A stretch of DNA of 64,000 nucleotides from NCBI GenBank assembly GCA_046351595.1, contig JAXLYE010000001.1:1054001-1118000 (forward strand), read 5' to 3'. The translations under genes were made by a program, and so were the position numbers. Below the pieces are notes generated by a model. It saw only the letters and a program-made list of their open reading frames with translations, had not been told where the DNA came from and searched no databases. How positions within the stretch are numbered: position 1 is the first letter of the stretch; each line of letters starts with the position of its first letter. The DNA comes from JAXLYE01 sp046351595. GTDB taxonomy: Bacteria; Myxococcota_A; Polyangia; Palsa-1104; JAEUJZ01. Shown here piece by piece: positions 9,181 to 17,047 of this stretch.

Positions 9181-9930
9181 ATGAAGAATCCGGGCCGGAC
9201 CCTGGCCCTGCAGGCCTTGCGGCTGTCCGTCGGCCTGTGCGCCGGACTCGTTGGTGGCTGCGACGCGGTGTTCGCGTCCTACCTCGGCTTCGATCCGCCG
9301 TGCAGCGCCGCGGATCCCGAGCTGGTCCTGTGCCTGCCGTTCGACGGCAGCGCGACCGATCTGTCGAAGAACGCGTTCACGGCCACGGCGCCGCCGGCCC
9401 TGCGCTTCGAGCCGGGACGCGTCCGCGAGGCCGCGGTGTTCGGTCGCGATGTGCTGTTCACGCTGCCGGACCACCCGGCGTGGGCGGTGCCGGGGTTCAC
9501 CTTCGCGGCCTGGATCCGGCCGGACGAGCTGCCGATGGAGCCAGTGATGCGCTTCGGGCTGCTCGATCGCTCGGGGCGCTTCGGGATCTTCCTTTACCCG
9601 AGCCCGGATGCGCCGGGCGAGCTGGCGCTGACCTGCGCGCTCAACAGCGAGCGCGCCTTCGGTCCGCACATCCCGCTGCACGCCTTCAGCCACGTCGCCT
9701 GCTCGACCGAGCGCAGCACCATGTCCTTCTACCTGAACGGGCAGCTGGTGCGCCGCGACCCCCTGCCTTCGCAGCCCGGCAGCGAGGTCACGATCCTGAC
9801 GCACCTCGGCTCCAGCGAGCCCGAAGGAGAGGCGCGGCTCGTCGGGGCGCTCGACGAGCTGCTCTTCTTCTCCAGCGTGCGCACGGACGAGCAGATCCTG
9901 CGCCTGTACCAGCGCGGCGCGGGCCGCTGA
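9181..9930 (+). CDS. Putative lipoprotein with LamG-like domain
   Basis: 249 residues. ATG 9181 follows AGAGGT. The signal peptide ends LVGGC (Cys27). Residues ~50-245 match the concanavalin A-like LamG fold: LVLCLPFDGSATDLSKN, a FTFAAWIRPDE strand, FSHVACS, MSFYLNGQLVRR and GALDELLFFSSVRTDEQIL are the classic LamG signature positions. Such domains usually bind glycans or proteins. The reading stops 15 bases before the end of the convergent integrase gene. Ligand unknown. Confidence 0.85.
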   Translation: MKNPGRTLALQALRLSVGLCAGLVGGCDAVFASYLGFDPPCSAADPELVLCLPFDGSATDLSKNAFTATAPPALRFEPGRVREAAVFGRDVLFTLPDHPAWAVPGFTFAAWIRPDELPMEPVMRFGLLDRSGRFGIFLYPSPDAPGELALTCALNSERAFGPHIPLHAFSHVACSTERSTMSFYLNGQLVRRDPLPSQPGSEVTILTHLGSSEPEGEARLVGALDELLFFSSVRTDEQILRLYQRGAGR

Positions 9931-9945
9931 GCGACCCGGCGCGAT

Positions 9946-11037
9946 TCAGGGGCGGATGCGCAGGCGCGAGCGCTCGGCCAGAAGGTAGCCCGGCGACAGG
10001 TGCGCGTAGATCTGGGTCTCGCGCACGTCGGCGTGCCCGAGGAGCTTCGACAGCGCGAACAGATCGCCGCCGGCCTGTACGAACAGGCTGGCGAAGGTGT
10101 GGCGCAGCCCGTGCCAGCCGCGCCGCAGCGGCTTGCACGCCGCCTCGGCGAGCAGCGCCGGCAGGCCGTGATCCGTGCGCTCGCCGCTCAGGCCCCAGCG
10201 GCCGCGGTGCAGCACCGGGCACAAAAGGCCCGATGCGCTGCGCGGACAGCGCGGCTGCCACGCGGCGAGGATCGGCACGAGCTCGTCCGGCAGCGGCAGG
10301 TGCCGCGGCGCACCGCTCTTGGGCGTGCCGTCGTAGCTGCGCGCCACCGTCAGCCGCCGCGCGCTGAGATCGACGTCGCACCAGCGCAGGCCGAAGATCT
10401 CGCCGCGGCGCAGGCCGCACAACAGCCCGAGCGCGAGCGCGACGTAGCGCACGCCGTCGCGCAGGCTGCGAGGGCTGCGCCGCTCGGCCCGATCTAAAAG
10501 GCGCGCCGACTCCGCCGCGTCGAGCCACTCGATCGCCACCTCGCGGCGCGGCAGCGGGACGCCGCGCGCCACGTTCGCCGGCAGCAGCCCGTCGCGCACC
10601 GCCAGGTTGAGGACCGAGGCCAGCGTCTGCAGGCTGACCCGCACGGTGTTGGCCGCGTAGCGCGGCACGAGCTCGGCGACCAGCGCCTTGACCTGCGCCC
10701 GCGTCAGCCGCGCCGCGACCAGGCCGCCGAGGCGGGGCAGGATCCGCGCCAGGCACGTCCGGGCGCTGCGCCGCCGCCCCTCGGCCTTGGCGCCGGCGCG
10801 CTCGTCGAGCCAGCGCTCGGCCAGCTCGGCGACGGTCAGCGAGGTGCGCGCGCTCGGCTCGGGCACGCCGATCAGGCCGCGCCGGACGCGCGCCTCGATC
10901 TCGGCCAGAAAGACCCGGGCCGCGGCCTTGGTCGGCTGCTTGGTCACGACGTGCCGCCGCCGGCCGTCCACATCGATGTAGGCCGCGTACCAGCCCAGCT
11001 CGCGGCCCCCCTTCCGCTTGCGGTAGACGGAACCCAT
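9946..11037 (-). CDS. Tyrosine recombinase / phage-type integrase
   Basis: 363 residues. An N-terminal arm-binding domain (YAAYIDVDGRRRHV, ~1-60) is followed by a SAM-like core-binding domain (~65-165) and the catalytic domain. All catalytic residues are visible: Arg210 (CGLRRGEIFGLRW), Lys240 (TPKSGAPR), His309 and Arg312 (HGLRHTF), His335 (LLGHADV) and nucleophile Tyr344 (QIYAHLS), so the enzyme looks active. No excisionase, phage genes or tRNA target is seen beside it, so it may be the remnant of a small element. The ATG at 11037 opens the arm-binding domain; longer upstream frames add only low-quality sequence. Confidence 0.93.
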   Translation of the reverse strand: MGSVYRKRKGGRELGWYAAYIDVDGRRRHVVTKQPTKAAARVFLAEIEARVRRGLIGVPEPSARTSLTVAELAERWLDERAGAKAEGRRRSARTCLARILPRLGGLVAARLTRAQVKALVAELVPRYAANTVRVSLQTLASVLNLAVRDGLLPANVARGVPLPRREVAIEWLDAAESARLLDRAERRSPRSLRDGVRYVALALGLLCGLRRGEIFGLRWCDVDLSARRLTVARSYDGTPKSGAPRHLPLPDELVPILAAWQPRCPRSASGLLCPVLHRGRWGLSGERTDHGLPALLAEAACKPLRRGWHGLRHTFASLFVQAGGDLFALSKLLGHADVRETQIYAHLSPGYLLAERSRLRIRP

Positions 11038-11051
11038 TGCCCCGGCCGCCG

Positions 11052-11057
11052 ATTTTA
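11052..11057 (-). promoter_or_regulatory. Candidate -10 box of the integrase
   Basis: TAAAAT on the minus strand, 14 bases before the integrase start. The TTGCAC copies upstream are not at normal -35 spacing (12 and 23 bases). Confidence 0.35.
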
Positions 11058-11069
11058 ACAGACCCTTCC

Positions 11070-11087
11070 GTGCAACCGCGGTGCAAC
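11070..11087. repeat. Direct repeat GTGCAAC, possible recombinase arm sites
   Basis: GTGCAAC occurs at 11070-11076 and 11081-11087, an 11-base period that puts both on one DNA face. It lies directly upstream of the integrase, where arm-type or autoregulatory sites are often found. Confidence 0.4.
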
Positions 11088-12235
11088 ACCTCGGCGCCAC
11101 GCCGCTGCCGACGACAGCGCGCGGCCCGGGCGGTCTGGGAGCGCCGTCCCATAGGCGGCAACCCCGCGGACTCTCTGCGCTTGCGCCGGGGCCTGCGGGG
11201 TTGCGCTTCAACCAGAGCACCGGCGTCGTGGTGGTCTCGCTGCCGCCGGCGATCGTGCTGCTGCTCGACGGGCTCTTGGTCGCGGATCAGCAGCGCGCGG
11301 TGACGCAGGCGCTGGCCGCGGCCGCGGCCAAGGAGCGGCACGCGCTGCTCCAGCGCGAGCAGGCGCTGTCGGTGGCGCCGCGGCTGCAGGGCTGCCTGCA
11401 GACGCAGGCCTGCCGCGTCGAGCTGGCCAACCAGAACGAGGCGCCGTACGTGCTCGTGGCGCAGGTGCTGAGCGGGCCGCAGGGCGGCGGCGCGGGGCCG
11501 TGGCAGCTGCGCCTGCAGCTCATCGACGCGTCCGCGGGTGAGGTCGCAGCCGAGGCCACGCCGGGCTGCACCAGCTGCAGCGCCGAGCAGGCGGCGACTG
11601 CGATCGGCGGCGCGCTCGGACCGCTGCTCAGCCAGGCGAGCAGCCGGCCGCGCGGCGCCGTCGAGATCACCACCGAGGGCGCGGCCGCCGAGGTCTTCAT
11701 CGCCGGCCAGAAGGTCGGCACCACCCCCTACCGCGGCAGCCGCTTCGTCGGAGACTACCCGGTCGAGCTGCGCCGCCCCGGGCAGCCGGCCTACCAGGCG
11801 ACGCTCTCGGTGCGCGCCGGGCAGAAGGCGCTGGTCAAGGCCCCCGTCGAGCCGAGCGAGCCCGAGCCGCCGCCCGAGGCAGGCCGCCCGGCCGTCGCCG
11901 CGACCGCGCAGCGCTACGAGCTCGTGCGCCGGCCGCGCCCGGTCTGGCGCCTGGCCACCGGCGGCGCGCTGCTCGGCGCCGGCCTGCTCGTCGGCGGGTT
12001 CGGCGTCTCGGCGCTGTCCGTCGACGGGCAGTGCGATCTCGAGGCGCCCGCGGAGCTGCCGTGCACGCAGCAGTACGGCACCCAGGTCGTCGGCCTCTCG
12101 CTGGTGTCGGCGGGCGCGGCGCTGGCGGTGGCCGGGGCCGTGCTGCTGGCGGTGCCCGGGCCGAAGGAGCGCGTGCGGGTCGCGGGCCTGCCGCTGCCCG
12201 GCGGCGGGCTGCTCGGCCTGGCCGGGCGCTTCTGA
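11081..12235 (+). CDS. PEGA-domain protein, N-terminus uncertain or truncated
   Basis: Up to 384 residues from GTG 11081. From ~residue 50 the sequence reads as a myxobacterial TolB-like sensor domain (LLVADQQRAVTQAL, then RLQGCLQTQACRVELA and YVLVAQVLSG). A PEGA domain follows (~195-250: GAVEITTEGAAAEVFIAGQ, GTTPYRG), then a Pro/Glu linker and two hydrophobic segments (~290-375). Such proteins normally begin with a signal peptide; here the first ~50 residues are low-quality Pro/Arg/Gly sequence with no signal and no good ribosome site. The true N-terminus may have been lost beside the integrase. In-frame GTG codons near 11229 are alternatives. Confidence 0.65.
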   Translation: MQHLGATPLPTTARGPGGLGAPSHRRQPRGLSALAPGPAGLRFNQSTGVVVVSLPPAIVLLLDGLLVADQQRAVTQALAAAAAKERHALLQREQALSVAPRLQGCLQTQACRVELANQNEAPYVLVAQVLSGPQGGGAGPWQLRLQLIDASAGEVAAEATPGCTSCSAEQAATAIGGALGPLLSQASSRPRGAVEITTEGAAAEVFIAGQKVGTTPYRGSRFVGDYPVELRRPGQPAYQATLSVRAGQKALVKAPVEPSEPEPPPEAGRPAVAATAQRYELVRRPRPVWRLATGGALLGAGLLVGGFGVSALSVDGQCDLEAPAELPCTQQYGTQVVGLSLVSAGAALAVAGAVLLAVPGPKERVRVAGLPLPGGGLLGLAGRF

Positions 12236-12275
12236 GCGAGGGCAGCGCGCCCACCCGTCACAAGGAGGACAGGCG

Positions 12276-13397
12276 ATGCGCAGGACACGGTCTGTGGTGA
12301 GCTCTCTGGCCGGGCCGCTGCTCGGCCTCGGTGCGCTGCTCGTCGGCAGCGGCTGCGGGCAGCTGTGGCGGCCGTTCCTCGAGACGATCGAGCCGACCGC
12401 GTGCGACCCCGGCGCGGCGTACGACGGCTGCGGCGCCGATCTCGGCGTCCCCCAGGACCTCGGCCCGCCCGGTCCGTGGGAGGTCATCCCGACGAACACC
12501 CCGTACGCGCTGCGGGCGATCTGGGGCTACGACACCGAGCAGGCGATCTTCCTCGGCGGCGATGCCGGGACGTTCCTGTCGTGGCGCCCGGCCACCGGCG
12601 TCCAGCCCGAGGTGCTGCCGCCGCGGGTCAAGCCCGAGGTCATCAACGCGATGAGCGGCTGGAACCTGGCCACCGCGCCCGGGCCCGTCGTCGCCGCCGG
12701 CGCGCCGAACGTCCTCATGTACTACACCGGCTCGCAGTGGCGGGACATGGCGCCGACGACGCCGGTGGGCACGGCGCTGAACGGCGTCGCCCTGACGCAG
12801 CCGGGCTACCTGTTCGCGGCGGGTGACCAGGGCGCGCTCTACTCCGGGATGCTCGGCGGCACGCTCTCGGTCGCGCGCGTGGGCCCGTCGGGGCTCGGCC
12901 TGGTGACCGGCGTCGCGACCGCGGATCCGTCGACCGTCTGGATCACGCTGGCCACCGGCGAGATCTTCCTGGCGAACGCCAACGGGACGACGACGCGCTT
13001 CCTCGAGTACACGGGCAAGCGGCTCAACGGCATCTGGGCGGGCAAGCCGATCCAGCAGCCGCTCGACATGGGCAGCGTGACCTACCCGTACGTCGTCGGC
13101 ACCGCCGACACGGTGGCGCGCTACAACAGCAAGGACTTCGTGCAGGAGCCGCTGCCGACGGGGGGCATCCTCGCGCACGAGTTCGTCGCGGCCTGCGGCA
13201 ACGGCAAGGGCGAGGTCTGGGTCGTCGGCCGTCGCGGCGTGGTCTTCTACTTCAACACCCGGGAGTGGGCGGAGCTGTCGACCGGCCTCGGCGAGGACCT
13301 GCTCGGCGCCTGGGTGGCGTCGGGCAGCAGCCGCCCGTGGGTGGTCGGGGACAAGGGCCAGCTCCTGCACCTGCGCACGCTGCGGACAGGAGCTTGA
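12276..13397 (+). CDS. Putative lipoprotein, propeller type (tandem paralogue A)
   Basis: 373 residues. ATG 12276 follows AAGGAGG at eight bases. The signal peptide ends LLVGSGC (Cys27), directly followed by GQLWRPFLE. The mature part repeats short strands typical of YCF48/BNR-like propellers: LRAIWGYDTEQAIFLGGD, GYLFAAGDQGALYSG, GEVWVVGRRGVVFYF and PWVVGDKGQLLHL. It is separated by two bases from the next gene, which has the same layout; the two are tandem duplicates and surely co-transcribed. Likely periplasm- or surface-facing; function unknown. Confidence 0.82.
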   Translation: MRRTRSVVSSLAGPLLGLGALLVGSGCGQLWRPFLETIEPTACDPGAAYDGCGADLGVPQDLGPPGPWEVIPTNTPYALRAIWGYDTEQAIFLGGDAGTFLSWRPATGVQPEVLPPRVKPEVINAMSGWNLATAPGPVVAAGAPNVLMYYTGSQWRDMAPTTPVGTALNGVALTQPGYLFAAGDQGALYSGMLGGTLSVARVGPSGLGLVTGVATADPSTVWITLATGEIFLANANGTTTRFLEYTGKRLNGIWAGKPIQQPLDMGSVTYPYVVGTADTVARYNSKDFVQEPLPTGGILAHEFVAACGNGKGEVWVVGRRGVVFYFNTREWAELSTGLGEDLLGAWVASGSSRPWVVGDKGQLLHLRTLRTGA

Positions 13398-13399
13398 TC

Positions 13400-14569
13400 A
13401 TGCGTACCCTAAGGCTCGGTTTCTCAAGCAGGCGGGCCCTCGCGCTCGCCGCGGCGGTCGCCGGCGTCGGCGGTGCGGCCGTCGCTGTCTCCATCGGGGC
13501 GGGCTGCGGCACGCTGTGGCGGCCGTTCCTCGAGGGCACGGCGCCGAGCTGCAGCAGCCCGGGCGGCGAGCAGCCCTGCGACCCGAGCTGCGACCCGGGC
13601 TGCGCCGTCGCGGACCTCGGCGTCGATCTGCAGCCGCCCGAGTGGGAGCGCATCCCGAGCACGACCCCGGCCGCGCTGCGCGCCGTCTGGGGCCGCGCCG
13701 ACGAGACCGTGGTCTACCTCGGCGGCGACGGCAATACGCTGCTCTCGTGGCGGCCCGGTCAGGGCGTGCGCGGCGAGGTGCACCCGGGCAGCCCGACCAG
13801 CAACATCACCTCGATCGCCGGCGACCTGAAGAGCTCGACCATCCCGGTCTTCGCCGCCGGGACCGGCAACCTGCTCCTGGTCTGGGACGGCCGCAACTGG
13901 TTCCAGAAGGCCCCGACCACGACGGGAGAGGACTACTTCAGCGTCAGCTACGCCAACAACACCGTCTGGTTCGTCGGCAAGCCCGGCATCGCCTACTACG
14001 GCCCGACGCAGGGCCCGTACACCGCGGCCTACGTCCCGGGCGCGCCGAACACGTTCCCGGCGGCGGTCGCTCCGAACACCGACAGCAGCAGCGTGTGGAT
14101 CGGCGCCAACGACGTGCTCTTCCGCTCCTACGGCGGCAATACGCTGAGCTATCCCCTGCCCTCGCGCGACCGCATCACCGGGCTCTGGGGCGGAGCGACG
14201 GTCCCGGTTGTGGGCTGCGACGCCGGACCGTGCCCCTGCGACTTCGGGCCGTGCATCAGCGGCGGCCCGTTCTGGTACGCGGCCACCGAGGGCGGGCAGG
14301 TGCTGCGCTTCGACACGTCGGGCGCCGCCAGCGCCCAGTACAAGCTGCCCCTGCCGGCGCCGGCCCTGACCGCGGTGTACGGCAACACCCTCGGCGAGGT
14401 CTGGGTCGTCGGGCGCGCCGGCACGGTGCTGCGCTACGACGGCAGCCAGTGGCACAGCGTCGACGTCGGCACCACCGAGGATCTGTTCGGCGTGTGGTGC
14501 GCACCGGGCAGCCGACAGCCCTGGCTGGTCGGCGCCAACGGCCTGCTCCTACGACGCCGAGCCCCCTAA
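13400..14569 (+). CDS. Putative lipoprotein, propeller type (tandem paralogue B)
   Basis: 389 residues. ATG 13400 lies two bases after the stop of paralogue A, with ACAGGAG just upstream. The signal ends SIGAGC (Cys36) followed by GTLWRPFLE, the same post-Cys motif as paralogue A. Shared landmarks are ALRAVWGRADETVVYLGGD, LGEVWVVGRAGTVLRYDG and QPWLVGANGLLL. Extra cysteines (GCDAGPCPCDFGPC, ~270-285) mark an insertion absent in A. A conserved core with a Cys-rich insertion suggests divergence for a different ligand. Confidence 0.82.
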   Translation: MRTLRLGFSSRRALALAAAVAGVGGAAVAVSIGAGCGTLWRPFLEGTAPSCSSPGGEQPCDPSCDPGCAVADLGVDLQPPEWERIPSTTPAALRAVWGRADETVVYLGGDGNTLLSWRPGQGVRGEVHPGSPTSNITSIAGDLKSSTIPVFAAGTGNLLLVWDGRNWFQKAPTTTGEDYFSVSYANNTVWFVGKPGIAYYGPTQGPYTAAYVPGAPNTFPAAVAPNTDSSSVWIGANDVLFRSYGGNTLSYPLPSRDRITGLWGGATVPVVGCDAGPCPCDFGPCISGGPFWYAATEGGQVLRFDTSGAASAQYKLPLPAPALTAVYGNTLGEVWVVGRAGTVLRYDGSQWHSVDVGTTEDLFGVWCAPGSRQPWLVGANGLLLRRRAP

Positions 14570-14571
14570 GC

Positions 14572-14585
14572 TCCGGCGCGCCGGA
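14572..14585. other. 14-base perfect palindrome after paralogue B
   Basis: TCCGGCGCGCCGGA, two bases after the stop codon, in the gap before the convergent Fic gene. It may be a transcript end signal or protein site; there is no T-run. Confidence 0.3.
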
Positions 14586-14637
14586 CAAGACCCGCGCGAA
14601 CAATCCGCCACGAGGAGGAGCGGGAAGGCTCCCCCCT

Positions 14638-15438
14638 CTAAGACGCGGCGCGCGACGGCGGCCCGCCTCGCCGCACCTCGGCCAGCTCCTCGAGGAAGCG
14701 GTGCGAGGTGGCGACGTAGGTGCCCAGCGCCTCGGTGATCAGCCCGCCGAGGTGGCCGTTCTCCAGGCGCAGCGCGTCGTAGTAGCGCTGCCGCTCGATG
14801 CTGTGGATGATCGCGGGCGGGTAGCCCTCGCGGATCAGCATCAGGTTCATGAGCAGGCGCGCCACCTTGCCGCTGTTCTTGGTCCACGGGTAGATGGACA
14901 TCAGGCGGTAGTGGGCGCCGGCCGCGCGCGCGATCGGGTGCAGGCCCTCGGTCTCTTCGTCGTCGAGCCACTCGCACAGCTTGCGCATGCGCAGCGGGAT
15001 CTTGTCGGGCGGCGCGATCTCGTGGAAGTAGGCGCGGTGCAGCGGGTTGTCCTTGCGGTACGGGCTGCCCTTGGACTTGTCCTCGGGCGTCAAGAGCTCG
15101 TGGAGCTGCTTGATCAGCTCGACGGTGATGAGGCCCCGCTTCTTGCGCGTCGCCGACTGCTCCTTGGCGACGTTGCGGATGTGGTCGATGGCGACCTTGT
15201 TGTTGCGGATGTCCTCGTAGAGAGACACCAGGCTCACGTCGGAGATGATCTTCCGATCGAGCGCGTCGCGGATCTCGTGGTAGGTGAGGACCACTCCCTC
15301 GAGTGCGTTCTCGTGATAGATCCACCCGATATCAATCTTCTCGACGAAGGCATCGAGGACGCGCGGGTCTTCAGCGCTCTTTCTCGCGCGTAGCGCCTCG
15401 AGTTTGGCGTCCAGCTCGAAGAACCGGGTCTCCTCCAT
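14638..15438 (-). CDS. Fic/DOC-fold protein with degenerate active site
   Basis: 266 residues. ATG 15438 lies eight bases after GAGGAG; a GTG nine bases upstream overlaps that site. The fold is recognisable: an inhibitory-helix-like motif (ENALEG, 43-48), helical core, then YPWTKNSGKVAR (183-194) followed by the typical LLMNLMLIREGYPPAII. Active Fic AMPylators carry H-P-F-x-D/E-G-N-G-R-x-x-R. Here His is Tyr, Phe is Trp, Asp is Lys, GN is NS and the first Arg is Lys; only the final Gly and Arg remain. Normal AMP transfer is unlikely. It may be a pseudoenzyme or use another chemistry (inference). No antitoxin gene is adjacent. Confidence 0.8.
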   Translation of the reverse strand: MEETRFFELDAKLEALRARKSAEDPRVLDAFVEKIDIGWIYHENALEGVVLTYHEIRDALDRKIISDVSLVSLYEDIRNNKVAIDHIRNVAKEQSATRKKRGLITVELIKQLHELLTPEDKSKGSPYRKDNPLHRAYFHEIAPPDKIPLRMRKLCEWLDDEETEGLHPIARAAGAHYRLMSIYPWTKNSGKVARLLMNLMLIREGYPPAIIHSIERQRYYDALRLENGHLGGLITEALGTYVATSHRFLEELAEVRRGGPPSRAAS

Positions 15439-15511
15439 TCGATCCACTCCTCAAGGGTGTCTGGTCTGGCGAGGACGAAGCCGCGTCTCTCGACTGCGGA
15501 AGCGTTTTATT

Positions 15512-15540
15512 TACCTAATGATTCGTACTTTAGAATACAA
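15512..15540 (-). promoter_or_regulatory. Candidate promoter of the Fic gene
   Basis: On the minus strand TTGTAT (15535-15540) and TAGGTA (15512-15517) are 17 bases apart, in a short AT-rich island that stands out from its surroundings. Confidence 0.5.
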
Positions 15541-15677
15541 AGGTGACCGCTCATGCTATCGTGACCAGCCGCCCATGGCAAGACACTTCTCGCGACGAGG
15601 GCGCGGCTCGCTCGCGGTCGCCGCGGGCATTACCGCGGGCATTGAAGCCGGCGCCAACATCTGGTGAGGTCTAGGCG

Positions 15678-15995
15678 ATGCGCATAAAGTCCGCGATCGA
15701 GTCCAAGCTGCGCGCGGCGCTGTCGCCGCTCCACCTCGAGGTCGTCAACGAGAGCCACCTGCACAGCGTGCCGCCCGGCTCCGAGTCGCACTTCAAGGTC
15801 ATCGTCGTCTCCGAGCAGTTCAAGGGCCGCTCGCTGCTCGAGCAGCAGCGCCTGGTCAACGAGGTGCTGCGCGACGAGCTGCGCGGCGGCGTGCACGCGC
15901 TGGCGATGAAGACGCTGACGCCCGAGAAGTGGCAGGCGGCGGGTCAGGCGGCCTCGCTCGAGACGCCGCTGTGCCACGGCGGCAGCAAGGGCTGA
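15678..15995 (+). CDS. bolA: BolA-family protein
   Basis: 105 residues, the usual BolA length. ATG 15678 follows GAGGT by about seven bases. The class II KH-like fold is visible: I-x-S-K-L-R-x-A-L near the N-terminus, NESHLHSVPPGSESHFKVIV with the conserved HFKV strand, RLVNEVLRDEL, and the helix GGVHALAMKTLTPEKW. The family works with monothiol glutaredoxins in iron-sulfur cluster handling and stress response. No glutaredoxin gene is adjacent. It may be the first gene before the sigma factor 106 bases downstream, but that gene has its own -10 box. Confidence 0.92.
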   Translation: MRIKSAIESKLRAALSPLHLEVVNESHLHSVPPGSESHFKVIVVSEQFKGRSLLEQQRLVNEVLRDELRGGVHALAMKTLTPEKWQAAGQAASLETPLCHGGSKG

Positions 15996-16087
15996 CCCGG
16001 TCGCGGCGACAGCGACAGCCCCAATGTCGCCACGAGCGGCGCTGTCTCCGACGGAGAAATGCTCGCCAGGCGGTGGCGCGGTGCCTG

Positions 16088-16093
16088 TATAAT
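16088..16093 (+). promoter_or_regulatory. -10 box of a probable leaderless sigma-factor transcript
   Basis: A perfect TATAAT ends eight bases before the ATG at 16102, so the predicted transcript would begin at or next to the start codon. No ribosome site is seen. Confidence 0.6.
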
Positions 16094-16101
16094 CGCTCAC
16101 G

Positions 16102-16878
16102 ATGTCGGGACCGCAGCCGCCCTCTCGCAAGCCAGCCTCGGGGGTACGCCCGCTGCGCGCGGACGAGCCGGCCCACAAGCGCCTGGTCGAGGATCACATC
16201 CCGTTCGTGCGCTCGATCGCGCGCAAGCTGCGCGAGCAGGTGCCGGCGGTGGAGTTCGACGACCTCGTCGGCTTCGGCGTGCAGGGCCTGATCGAGGCGG
16301 CGCAGCGCTTCGATGATCGCCACGGCGTGGCGTTCACGACGTTCGCGTACTACCGCGTGCGCGGGGCCATGTTCGACGGGCTGCGCTCGATGGGCTGGCT
16401 GCCGCGCGGCGAGTACGCGCGCCTGCGCATCGAGGAGCGCGCCAACGCCTACCTGCAGAACCAGTCGGCGCGCAGCGAGGGCACGACCCCGGCGAGCGGC
16501 GGCAGCGCGCAGGGCACGGGCAGCGGCACCGAGGTCGAGGCCAAGGTGCGCGAGCTGGCCGAGACGCTCCACGGCGTCGCGGCGGTGTTCGTGACGCTGC
16601 TCGGCCGCCACGAGGAGAACCAGCTGATCGACGAGCGCGAGGCGCCGCACGAGCAGCTCGAGCGGCGGCAGATGGCGGTGCGCGTGCGGCGCGCGCTGTC
16701 GCGGCTCCCGGACAAGGAGCGCCGGCTCATCGAGCAGTACTACTTCCAGGATCAGACCCTGGAGCAGGTCGGCGCCGGCATGGGGCTGTCGAAGTCATGG
16801 ACCTCGCGGCTGCATGCACGCGCGGTGGCGCTGCTGCGCGAGGCGCTGGTCGCGGACGGTAGCGGGCCAGACGGATAG
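16102..16878 (+). CDS. RNA polymerase sigma factor, FliA/SigF/WhiG-like
   Basis: 258 residues. The sigma-70 region 2 is clear at ~29-100 (FDDLVGFGVQGLIEAAQRFD, then FTTFAYYRVRGAMFDGLRS), the -10 recognition part. Region 4 with its helix-turn-helix is at ~200-250 (SRLPDKERRLIEQYYFQ, LEQVGAGMGLSKSWTSRLH). Between them lies a Gly/Ser/Thr-rich stretch (~130-150) and a weak region 3. The W-L-P-R after region 2 is typical of the FliA/WhiG/SigB group, used for flagellar, developmental or stress regulons. No anti-sigma gene or flagellar gene is adjacent. Probably translated from a leaderless mRNA. Confidence 0.88.
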   Translation: MSGPQPPSRKPASGVRPLRADEPAHKRLVEDHIPFVRSIARKLREQVPAVEFDDLVGFGVQGLIEAAQRFDDRHGVAFTTFAYYRVRGAMFDGLRSMGWLPRGEYARLRIEERANAYLQNQSARSEGTTPASGGSAQGTGSGTEVEAKVRELAETLHGVAAVFVTLLGRHEENQLIDEREAPHEQLERRQMAVRVRRALSRLPDKERRLIEQYYFQDQTLEQVGAGMGLSKSWTSRLHARAVALLREALVADGSGPDG

Positions 16879-16922
16879 GAATACGGCTGGATGGGAGGAC
16901 GCGGGTCCTGTCGCCTCCGGGT

Positions 16923-16950
16923 ATCCCGCCGCTGGCGCGTCGGGAGCCCT
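16923..16950. repeat. Dispersed intergenic repeat, copy A
   Basis: These 28 bases match 39624-39651 at 27 positions, and similarity runs on for ~20 bases more. The element contains an imperfect inverted repeat (TCCCG...CGGGA). Both copies lie 45-61 bases after the stop of a + strand gene. Confidence 0.6.
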
Positions 16951-16958
16951 CCGCTCCG

Positions 16959-16989
16959 GCGCCACCCGCTTCCTGAGTCGGGGTGGCGC
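16959..16989. terminator. Strong hairpin between sigma-factor gene and flavoprotein gene
   Basis: GCGCCACCC (16959-16967) pairs perfectly with GGGTGGCGC (16981-16989) around a 13-base loop. It lies between convergent genes; TCTTTT follows only ~16 bases later, so it may act as a bidirectional, non-classical terminator. Confidence 0.5.
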
Positions 16990-17047
16990 GGGGTCTAGCT
17001 CTTTTGAGGGGAGCAGAGGGGCGAGCAGCCGGGTCTCTTGAGAGGGA

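Noticed and set aside
11090..11230. tRNA gene as integrase target
   Set aside because: GGTTGCGCTTCAACC resembled a T-arm, but no acceptor stem, anticodon arm or full cloverleaf could be built.
9788..12499. Very long minus-strand frame spanning the integrase, PEGA and lipoprotein genes
   Set aside because: It overlaps three well-supported genes in the wrong frame and shows only low-complexity sequence.
15574..15666. 30-codon frame before bolA
   Set aside because: No ribosome site and no recognisable features; the region is better explained as leader and promoter DNA.
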